Assembly: GCF_026745355.1 (NCBI RefSeq)
Contig: NC_079210.1
Coordinates: 12,589,023 to 12,653,022 of the forward strand
Direction: 5' to 3'
From: Beta vulgaris subsp. vulgaris
Taxonomy: Eukaryota; Streptophyta; Magnoliopsida; Caryophyllales; Amaranthaceae
Length of the DNA: 64,000 bases
Made by a program: the position numbers and the translations under genes. Below are positions 42,856 through 52,903 of the stretch, piece after piece; within the stretch, counting starts at the first letter, position 1, and every line of letters begins with the position of its first letter. The notes below the pieces were generated by a model. That model ran no database searches and was not told the origin of the DNA. It was given only the letters and a program-made list of their open reading frames with translations.

Positions 42856-44535
42856 CAATAGTAGAAAAATGGCGATTTGCGTCACCCCATTGGCGTCGCA
42901 TGAAAGGAAAAACGACGCAAGAACTTTATTTGCATCGCACGTAGAGAGGAGTGCGACGCACAACATGGGTATATAAGCACCAGATACGCCCCATTTGTGT
43001 CGCACATGCCTTAGGTACGTTGCAAAAGCTAAATGTGCGCCAGATTTCCTGACCCATGCGACGCAAATCGTCTCTACCTTGAAAAAAATTCAAACTATCT
43101 GCGTCGCACGTCTTTTAGGTGCGTTGCAAAAGACCCAAATTTGCATCGCACCTTATTCAATGTGCGACGCACATATTAAGGCCACGAGAAACACAATACA
43201 CAGCCCACGATGCATATATGCACGCACCTTTCATTTCTCCCTCTCCCTCCCTCACTCAACCCTAATTTTGCTGAAGACACCTTTCATTTCTCTCTTAGCC
43301 GCTTCTCATCTTCTTTCTCTCTCCTCCCCTCTACAAGAAAAAAAACCCAGATTTCTCATCTCCTCTTCTCAAACGAAATTTCTCACTTGGAAACAAAAGA
43401 TGATAAAGCTACAATTCATGCGACGAAGCTACGACTCATGTGAAGAACGAACAAATGAAGATTATTCTTTACTGGTAAGTTTTGTGATTCAAAGAAATGA
43501 ACAAACGAACAAACAACAAACACGAATCATAGCTTCTTGTTGCTCCTGGTTTGTGATATTTGCAATTTTTTTTCGAAGATTCTTGTTTTTGATAAAGCTA
43601 CGATTCATTCGAAGAAACGAACAAACAAGATTCTTTACTGGTAAATTTTTTTTCTCAATTTCTTCTTGTTTTTGTTGATTTTTTCTTATTTTTTTGAGTT
43701 TACTTCTGATTTTTTTCTTTCTCACTTTTGAATTTTCACTTTTTTATGTTTATATAATTGAAAATTATGAGTTATAAATTGTTAATATTGAATGTTACAG
43801 TTTTTTGTTTTCATTTTTAGATCTGATTTCTTTTTGTTTAATTTTTTTTTCAGATCTGGGATTCTACTCTCTTACTCTCGCCGGTGTAAAAGCGAAGGGC
43901 CACTAGAATGTTGAAGATTTTCTCACTTAGTTCTTACCCAGATTGTATTGTTCTTTAGATTTTAGGGTTTTTTTTTTTTTGTATTAGGATTCTTTTGTAC
44001 TTAGATTCATTTCAATTACTAAAAATGCTGATTGTTGATCTGAATAATGAATGCAATGGTTTTAAACTCTATATAAATTAAGTTCATTACTTCCTATAAT
44101 AATCTGTTAATTCTTTTTTACTTCCTATTGTTGATCTGAATGCAACACTAATGGACGAAAGGAAATAACATCTGTCTGAAACTGTTATGTGCGTCGCATG
44201 TTGCAACATGTTTGACGCAGATGACTCATGTGCATCGCATGTTGCAACATGTCTGACGCAGATGACTCATGTGCGTCGCATGTGCCAGTATGTCCAACGC
44301 AGATGACTGTTATGTGCGTTGTACATTACCATGTGTCTGACGCACATGACTGTTATGTTCTAGCGCTGGATAGAGGAGTCATGTGCGTCGCACCGTATAC
44401 AAGGTGCGACGCAAATAGGTCAAAGATCTGCGTCGTTTCACATACGACGCAGATCAATTATTGGTCATCTGAGACCCAAGTCCGACGCAAATAGGGGTCC
44501 CAGGTCCGACGCAAATCGACCTTTTTCTAGTAGTG
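42856..44535 (+). mobile_element. CACTA-like derivative H, 1680 bp
   Basis: Left end CAATAGTAGAAAAATGGCG (first CACTA base set mutated), right end the complement of CACTACTAGAAAAAGGTCG. The 3-bp duplication is TAA (42853-42855 and 44536-44538). Subterminal repeats of TGCGTCGCA type occur at both ends. The interior has a CT-rich leader (43225-43345) followed by T-rich sequence with a TTTCAGATCTG border near 43852. ORFs at 42995-43725 show no known domain. Non-autonomous. Confidence 0.9.
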
Positions 44536-45620
44536 TAAGGAAAAAGAAATTAAAGTTTTGATTCCATACCTCATATGGAGAAACAAGATTATTGAAGATG
44601 ACCTCACCATAACAACTACAATCATTAAGACTAGAAAGAAATAAAAGGGGATCAAAAGAAAGATCTTCCTTCTCTAAACCCTTATGAGCCTCAAAAAAAT
44701 AGAAGGGGGAATGAGAACCATCAAACAAGGTAGACATGTGTCCCCAACAAGTTAAAAGCCATAAGGGTCCAAATCCCTTGCCAGTAGAAAATATGGGGGA
44801 TTCAAATGTATGAATTTCAAAACCTTTAAAGGACTCTCTACTTCTAAAAAGACTTTTATAAAGTTGTCCCAATAAGACATTAGCCAAAGCTAATTCTTGA
44901 GAAGTATATGAGATGTGAACAACTAGAGAGAGCCATAATGTTACAACCCCTCCAACTCTATGCATCATTAATTTGGAAAAGGCAAATGTAATAAAAATTA
45001 CTTTCTCTTGAGAATTAACTTCCTCATTGGCGTACTTATTAATGGATAAGTCAACAAATTTCTGAAAACCAAATTTGCTAACACTAGCAGTGGGATTAGC
45101 GATTTCGCCAAAGATTGATAGACATTGACTATATAGCTAACTGTGCTCTTAATATGATTAAAGATGGGAAGATCAATTCCATATTTAGTTGTTGGAGAAG
45201 TCCCAGTAATAAAGGCAATATCAGTTAAGGTTACAATCATTGGCCCCCACCGGAACAAGAAGTAGTTGATGGCAGGGTCCCAATAAGCTAGTAAAGTAGT
45301 GGACAAAGCCCCATCGAAGCCAATGGAAGAAGCTAGTCTTAAGAAGGGAAAAAGTTTGTTCTTGGACCACTTATCATTAAAAGGTTTCATTCGCAGAAAC
45401 CATGCTCTTGCATACACCCCTGAAATTCAACCTTTAAAGGGCTTATTGGATAAGGGCAATTCAAAGTTGGGAGGGTTTTTGGGGCAAAGGGAAGTGTTAT
45501 AAGTTTATAATGCCCTAAGATAATATGGTCCAAGAACGGATAACATTGTTGATCTAAGACTTTTGGAGATTTGGTTTTTGAATCTTGAAAGGAAAACAAG
45601 GACCAATAATGATAATTCAA
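44536..45620 (-). pseudogene. Plant mobile domain (PMD, PF10536-like) frame, broken
   Basis: Frame 45417-44998 contains the PMD signature: FLRLASSIGFDGALSTTLLA, then YWDPAINYFLF and PMIVTLTDIAFITG. A second frame (44968-44530) continues with TSQELALANVLLGQLY and a PYEVWNQNF end. The two are separated by about 30 bases in another frame, so there is at least one frameshift. Upstream, 45620-45387 is open in a third frame. PMD proteins in plants are found both as host genes (MAIN-like) and inside transposons. Here the frame is antisense and downstream of a Tat pol, which fits known antisense extra ORFs of Tat elements. It is interrupted by H and probably F, so it is non-functional. Confidence 0.75.
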
Positions 45621-45815
45621 TCCCCCAAAGGACTGTAAGGGTTAGTGTTTCTTTCCACTCACCATAAAAAAACTTGAGATTTATAAGTCACAAGGTTCAC
45701 TCGAATGGCGTCACATAATTCATGACCTGCTTCAAATTGCATGGTATCACGCTTTTTAGCGAGTGCTTCAGGAATCACATCTTCACAAATTTTTCATTAA
45801 ACATGGTGAACTAAA
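45621..45815 (-). other. Upstream continuation, unassigned open frame
   Basis: The minus strand shows an open stretch (PEALAKKRDTMQFEAGHELC) of about 43 codons between element C and the PMD frame. I do not recognise it. It may be another exon or part of the same retroelement. Confidence 0.35.
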
Positions 45816-47350
45816 CACTAGTTGAAAAAATCTTATCTATCACTAAGTAACAGATTCGATTTTCGTAAAACCGCATCCGAAAATCAACATAAAAAATGGG
45901 AGGGAAAGCTGAGAGGACAATCTGATGTCGTCCTTGTGTGAACCGCATCATATTTTATAATCTGATGCGTTTTATAAATCTGATCCGGTTCACAAGACCG
46001 GATCATATTTTTGTTAATTTTTCTTATAAAAGAAACATGTGGCTCAGTTTTTGTGTGGCCCATTTTCTTTGAGCCCATTTCATCCTATTTAAAAAAAACA
46101 CGCGTGGCCATTTTATCCCATTTCAATACTTTGATTTGTAGCCTACTCTCCCACCCACCCTCTTTCCTCTCTCCTCTCTTAGTCCTCTGATGACTTCCTA
46201 AACCAAAAAACTAAATCCCAGCCACCACTATCTCCTCCCTCTCTCAAACGCCCACTCTCACTTCCCTCTTTCATCCTTCCCTCTCCTTTTCTTCAATCTA
46301 TGCACCTCTAACGCTACAAAAATGGATTTCTTTCTCTCCATCTTCCTCACAGCTCGTGGATTTTTTGTCGTCTCCGGCAAGTACCGACAATTCCTCGCCA
46401 TTTTCGCCACGAACCATTCGTTTTTGGTGAACGAAGCTGCGCAAGTGAAGCGAACGATGCTTCCCCTCTATTTTCGTCATTTCCGGCAAGTCTTTTAGTG
46501 AACATTTAGGGTTCTTTGTGTTGATCTTTAGCATTTGAATTATAGTTTTGTTTTTATGATTTACTCTCTGATTAGGGTTTGTGATTTTGATTTTTAGAAT
46601 AAATAAAGGAAATCTGATGTAGTTCGTAGTTCATTCTTTCTTTCATTTTTTGTAATTTACGTTTTTTTTTATTTAGATCTTTTTTTTTTTTTTGTAATTT
46701 TTATTTTTAGTTAGATCTAGTTCATTTTTTTGTAATTTTCGTTCATTTTATATACGTTTTTTCTTTTTTTCCGTTAGATCTGATTCTGTTAGTTAGTTTA
46801 TATATGAGTTTTCGTTTATATTTTGTAGTTAGATCTGATCTTTTTTTTTTTTTTTTTTGTAATTTTGGTTTTTTCCATTGTTGAACTAGAAATTTTGGTA
46901 TATACTTTTGGTATGTATACATATATAATATATATACGTATTATGGAAACTGGAAATAAGGTAAATTGGTATGTATTGTTATTGTATATATATATGTATA
47001 TATACATTTTGGTTTTTTACATATATATATGTACCTTTATGGTACATAAGCTTCAAAATTTGCTGTACTATATTTCAAAATCTGTTGTGCAAGCTTCACT
47101 TATTTTTTTGGTTTTGTATGGTTTTTTTTCATTCGTTTAATATTTATGGACCTTTGAAAGATAGTGCAGACCTGCGTGATGCAGGTCTGCCCCTTTTTTG
47201 TTAGAAGAATTCGAAAAATTCGATGCGGTTTTCAGCTTAACACAGGATCAATTAATGTGATTAACTAATGCAGTTTTGGCTTTAAAGTGCATCAGTTAAT
47301 ACGATTAACTGATGCAGTTTTGGCTTTAAACCGCATCTGTAAATGATACT
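45816..47350 (+). mobile_element. CACTA-like derivative C, right terminus missing
   Basis: Left end CACTAGTTGAAAAAATC at 45816, followed by subterminal AACCGCATC/GATGCGGTTTT repeats that recur at 47220-47345. A CT-rich leader (46150-46300) and T-rich GATCTGATTTT intron-like sequence fill the centre. The expected inverted CACTA end is absent: sequence of element D begins about 47350. ORFs at 46298-46534 and 46816-47204 have no known domain. Confidence 0.7.
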
Positions 47351-48276
47351 CAATCATTCAAGAAGAAAAAAAAACGTAACAATGACTTCAAGATGAACAC
47401 AACTAAAGCAACACAACGTATACCAAATAGACAACATAAACAAGAAAAAACTTCAAGATGAACACAGCTGAAGCAATAGAATGTATAAAAAACAAAAAAT
47501 ATATTAAAAAACTAAGAAATTGAAAATAAATAAAAAAAATCCTAAAACAAAAATCTACAAACATATCTAAAAACCGAAAAAAAGGAAAACGAAAAAAAAA
47601 AGATCTCCGGTCCTTAGTGTCTCCGTTCGCATCGCTCGCATCAACCACCAGATTTCGACGAACGAACCGGATTCCAAGTGAAAATCCGTTTCTCGCTGAT
47701 GGCGCCGGTACGGTGAACGACGAGGAGAGTGAACGAACGGTTGTTGATGGCGAGGAAGAACAAACGAGTGTTGATGGCCCGTGTTGATGGAGATCTGAAC
47801 AAACGAACGAGGGAGGAAGCACGGCCGTTGGATTTGTTGTGTCGAGCGAGTGTTGCAACGAGGAGATTTGGAGAGATAGAGGAGGAAGGTTGATGGCGTG
47901 AGGGAGGAAGCGCCGGTGGCTGAGGAGGGAGGAAGTGCCTGTCTGTGAGGAGGGAGGAAGCGCCAGTTGGTGGTCGTTGTTAGGTGAAGAGAGGGTGAGG
48001 AGATATAAAGGAGGAAGGAGATCTAGAGAGGGTAAAGAATGTTACTATGAAAGTGAAAGTGAGGAATGAGGAGGAAGGAAACGGCGCCCATTTTATTAAA
48101 CCTTATTGCTTTGGTTTTTAGAAGGAACCGCAATAATAGATTAAATTTTTTTTTTTTTATATATTGATGAGGCGCTTGTCAGATACCACATCAATATATT
48201 TGGTTAAATAGTTAAAAGAATTATAAAAAATTTCCGTTGAAACCATATTGATGTGGTTTTCGGCCAAAACCGCGGC

Positions 48277-48281
48277 AAATG
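48277..48281. other. Target-site duplication AAATG, first of three copies
   Basis: AAATG occurs just before the first LTR, just after it (50977-50981) and just after the second LTR (55603-55607). Confidence 0.88.
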
Positions 48282-50976
48282 TGTAAAAGCCCGTAAATAA
48301 AGAAGGTTTAGTATGTGATTAAGTAACCTAACTCATGGAATTTATATGTGATCGTACGTAGATAATACGTATGACAAGTTGTGTGTGAAAATAAATTGTG
48401 TTTACGTGTATTATTGCTTAGAAGGAATTATATAATAATAATACTATAACTAGTTAAATGATAATGTGGACAATGTTATCCAGGTACTAGGATGTACATC
48501 TTATTTAAGGAAGTTAAATTGTAAGAGTTGAGAATCATTGGAAGTTAGGAATTACATATCGGCTATTAAGCAAATTAACGGGAATGCTTAATAGAATCGA
48601 CTTTAGAGTTTCTTTCAATATATGGGTTTAGGTAAATCAAGGGAGTATATGTTAAGGATATTTTGGGGTCAAATAATCATCTTGTGAAAAGTTAGATCAC
48701 TAGCATATGGTATATTATAAGATTTGGAGTCATGTTTAGACAAAAGAGAAGAGCAAGAAATTGTTTAAAATGCACAAAGTGGAATGGAACCATATTAACC
48801 AACTTAAATGTGTCGACTAAGGCTGGAGAGATATACCTATACCTTACTCACATATACCTCCATATTCCACATAAGTTTCATCACCAAAATTCAGACAAAA
48901 GTCCACTGCCCAAAACACTCTCCTCTTTCCTCTTCCATACGCCATATCTGGCGGTACAACAGAGCTCACCTCTGATTGTGTTTTTTTTGGAATTTTTCCT
49001 CCGTAACTCTTGCATGCAAGACCTGATTCTCCTTATATACATATAGGCGCAGACTGGGTAGCCAAGAAATCATCCGTTCAAGGTCAAGAAGTTCAAGAAA
49101 AAGAGATATCTTCTTCAACCAGAAAAACAGTAAGTATGCTGAATTGTTTGGGTAAACTGAGATACTTTCCTTAGGTAATTTCTTAAGAATTTTTGTGTGG
49201 ATATAAATAGGTGTTTAAGAATTCCAAATAAGTAAAAATCTCATCGTAAGGACAAGGAGAAGTCGAGTTGCACCACTTACAAGTTAAGGTATGCAAATTC
49301 AAACCCTTTTTGGAAGTTAAGTATTATGAAAATTATTGGATTTATTTGGAGAACGAGATTGAGGTCGAATTTTTGGTTTGAATGACTATTAGTTTCTGTA
49401 TTTTGATGATAGTTAATTATAAACCTTTGCATGTTGGAAAAACAAATGAAATGGGATTTCTTTTCTCACCCTAGGAAGGATAAAATGTGAATTTTATTCG
49501 GTTTGGTAAAGGATTGTGGTTACTTGTATTTGGGATGGATTTTGGTGACTAGGCAGTAGGTTAGATGATATTAAGTTGTAATATGTATGTATGTTAATAG
49601 TTGAGGACATCTCTTAGGATAGTAGTAGAATTTTTACACTAAAAGTGTTGTTAAAAGCATTTTTTTTAGTACGTGACCTCTATTGAGAATACTATTAATG
49701 TTGCAAAAAGATTGCATTGAATTTATTTTGAGTTAATCTTGACAAGGAATACTTAGTTTCCATGATATACATTGATAGGAATTATTACAACATTGCATAT
49801 TACATTAGAAGCTTAGAAAACCATTTGTAAACTGCGTTTTTAAGAATGAACTATACTTGGTTTTCTATAACCTCTTCAAGGGGAACATTTCCCTGTATTA
49901 TTTGAATATTTACAGTAGGTTGGAAATGATTTTACTCATATTACTCAAATTATATTTGAGGATCAAATTCTGTTCAAAAGAATTCTTCTTTATAAGGTCC
50001 GAAATCACCTTTTTACACACATCAAACCAAAATTATTCCTATGTTTGTTTAAGTCGAATTGTGTGGATTCCTGAACTTATTTTGCATCTATAAAATAATG
50101 TAGCTACTTTCTTAAGTCCATTAATCCATCCTTACCCAAACTTTGGATCAATTTTTACAACTCAAGATTGATCACGGTTTTTCGCAAATTGTTTTAGTAA
50201 AGTGTGTTGTTATTAGTGAATGAGAATCCGTTTTGCATAGTGAAGAGGAGTGTGTGTAATATGTGTGAGGACATGTCCTATAAAAGCTTGCAAGCGAGTA
50301 AATAGTAGGAGTTTAACTCCGATTTGTGTGGAGGTTAGATCTTGGTGCACCTCATTGTGTTATCTTCTTCCTACGCTCCAATATAAACTATTTTAAACTT
50401 GATTCGTATGTAGATGTTTACAATGAACATGTGAACAATTAAATTGTGTAACTTTACGATAATAGTGTATTTTTCTTAAAGTATTGATTTGCATCAATAC
50501 CTTTGGAGTGTGATCACTCCTTAGTTTTTAGCCATCATAATTAGTTTTGGATTGATTTGCATACCAGCGTAAGCTGATTTTGTTCTATGAACCTGCCCTG
50601 GTGGGGGCAGACTCTTGTGCAGGAAATAGCAAGCTAAGGTAGGCCGACGGAAGAGCTGTAGTGAAGTCATGTCTTAACTATCATAGGAGATCCAAGCTTG
50701 AACATGATCATATTTTGCGACTTACTTCTGTTTTATGAAGAATGTTTAAATATACATTATAATTTTATTTTGGACCTGTAATAACTAAACTATATTTTGT
50801 GTGATGTATGTTTCTTTTTAAATAATCTCGTAGAGTCAATTCAGCCATACTAATGGGTTGACTCCAGCAAGTGACAGGCTCCGTACCCTTTGATTATGAT
50901 TTTCTTTTGCTTCCGCTAATGTTGTTAAGTACAATTTTTAATTAATTTAAGATAAGCTATGATGGGGGCTGTTACA
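48282..50976 (+). repeat. Chromovirus LTR, left copy (2695 bp)
   Basis: Begins TGTAAAAGCC, ends GGGGGCTGTTACA; aligns throughout with 52904-55602 with scattered substitutions. It is followed not by a PBS but by AAATGG and 77 bases of CACTA D sequence, so by its flanks it looks like a solo LTR. The ORF at 48732-49046 is shared in part with the other LTR and is not a known protein. Confidence 0.92.
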
Positions 50977-51053
50977 AAATGGTTATTATATATTTTTCCT
51001 TTTCTTTCTACGTGATATATTGCTGCGTATGGGTAAAACCGCATCAATATCAC
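50977..51053. repeat. Duplicated CACTA D flank between LTR and pol
   Basis: Seventy-seven bases identical to 55603-55679 except one substitution (GTATGGG/GTATGGT). They belong to the CACTA subterminal region and are out of place inside a retroelement. Confidence 0.92.
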
Positions 51054-52858
51054 GGATGAGAAAAACTATCCCGTGCATGATCTTGAGTTAGCTGCAGTTG
51101 TCTTTGCTGTGAAATTGTGCCGACATTATTCGTACGGGGTTTCATTTAAGGTGTTCATGAATCATAAAAGTTCGAAATATATTTTCACTCAAAAAGATAT
51201 GAACATGAGGCAAAGAAGATGGTTAGAACTGCTCAAAAATTACGACATCGACATTCGGTATCATCCCGGAAAAGCAAACAAGGTGGCAGATGCACTCAGT
51301 AGAAGACTAAGGAGTGAATTAAGCCTCCTATCAACAATGTCAGATGAGCTAAGTAAAGAGATCGAGTTGTTTGAACTCGTCTTAGTACGTTTAGGGGAAA
51401 TTGGGGAAACCATTAATGCTTTAACTGTCCAACCTGATTTATACTCGGAGATTTGGGAAAAGCAAGGTAAGGATGTATTCCTGCAGGGTATCAAAGGAAT
51501 GATAAAGAATGGTGAGGCTCAGGATTTTGCTCTGTATGAAGATGGAAGTATTAGACTGAGGGGACAATTGTGTGTTCCCGAGGACCAGGATTTAAGACAG
51601 AGGGTTTTGAGAGAAGCTCATAGTAGTCCATATTCAGTGCATCCTGGTAGGGACAAAATGGTTCGAGACCTTAAGAAGTACTTTTGGTGGAGAGGTCTCA
51701 AGAGAGATGTAACTAGTTATGTGGGAAAATGTTTAACATGTCAAAAAGTGAAGTTTGAATGCCAGAAGACACCTGGGCTGTTACAACCATTACCTATTCC
51801 GGAATGGAAATGGGAGTATGTCTCAATGGATTTCGTGGCTGGGTTACCGAGGTCTTGAAAAGGAAATGACTCGATCTGGGTGATAGTGGATCGTCTCAAT
51901 AAAACGGCACAATGTCTTGCAATAAAAGGAACATGGAATCAGTCGCAGATGGCTGATGCCTACATTCGGAATGTTGTTTGTCTCCATGGGGTACCGGTAA
52001 GCGTCATCTCTGATAGGGACCCTCAATTTTTGGCTCACTTCTGGGAGAAACTTCAGGAAGCTTTTGGAACTACATTGAAATTTAGCACGACATTCCATCT
52101 ACCGATGGTCAAACTGAACGCACAATTCAGGTTTTGGAAGATATGTTACGAGCTTGTGTTTTGAAAATCCAAGGATCTTGGAAGATCATTTAGCTTTGAT
52201 AGAATTCTCTAACAACAATAGTCATCAAGCCACAATTGGGATGACTCCATCTGAAGCCCTATACGGTCGGAAATGCCGAACACCGATTTGTTGGGAAGAT
52301 TTGAGAGATAGGGTACCTGTAGGGCCAGAGTTGGTTCAAGAGACTATGGATCAAATCCAACTAATTCGAGAAAAGATGAAAACCGCTCAGGATCGTCAGA
52401 AGAAATACGCAGACATAAGGAGGAGGAAAAAGGAATTTGAAGTTGGTGATAAAGTTTTCCTTAAAGTTTCCCCTACTACGGGCGTAAAAAGATTCGGTAT
52501 TCGAGGCAAACTTAGTCCGAAGTTCATTGGACCTTATGAGATCTTAAAAAGAGTTGGAGAGGTAGCTTATGAAATTGCATTGCCAACTGAACTGTCTTGC
52601 ATCCATAATGTTTTCCATGTATCACAACTTAGGAAGTATGTACATGACCCCTCCCATGTGCTATCTCATGAACCATTACAACTTGATGAGACTCTTAGCT
52701 ACGAAGAGAAACTGATCAAAATATTGGACCGACGCGAAAAGGTTCTAGGGAATCAAGTCATACCATTGGTCAAGGTATTATGGTCCAGTCATGATTCGGA
52801 GGAGGCTACTTGGGAAAAAGAGGCTGATATGAAGCACCACTATCCGCAACTTTTCTAA
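51054..52858 (+). pseudogene. Chromovirus pol fragment: RNase H, integrase, chromodomain
   Basis: The frame opens at the junction with YPVHDLELAAVVFAVK (RNase H), YHPGKANKVADALSRR, the integrase zinc region (HPGRDKM...CLTCQKVK), core pieces (WVIVDRLNKTA, ISDRDPQFL) and a chromodomain-like C-terminus (EKVLGNQVIPLVKVLW...EEATWEKE). Chromodomain plus the sequence type suggest a Tekay/Del-like chromovirus. Breaks: in-frame TGA at 51856-51858, a one-base frameshift near 52100 and another near 52178. PBS, gag, protease and RT are absent. Pol ends at TAA 52856-52858, and a stem-loop plus polypurine tract follows. Confidence 0.9.
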
Positions 52859-52868
52859 GGTACGACTT

Positions 52869-52903
52869 AAGTTTCGGGACGAAATTTCTTAAGGGGGGAA
52901 ACG
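52869..52903 (+). promoter_or_regulatory. Stem-loop plus polypurine tract before the right LTR
   Basis: Arms AAGTTTCG (52869-52876) and CGAAATTT (52880-52887) pair over 8 positions, one a G-U, around loop GGA. CTTAAGGGGGGAAACG follows and the LTR starts at 52904. Same layout as 4201-4236 and 4389-4424. Confidence 0.8.

Noticed and set aside
48732..49046. ORF starting MFRQKRRA, present again at 53354
   Set aside because: Repetition is due to the LTR pair; the two copies diverge by frameshift and there is no known domain.
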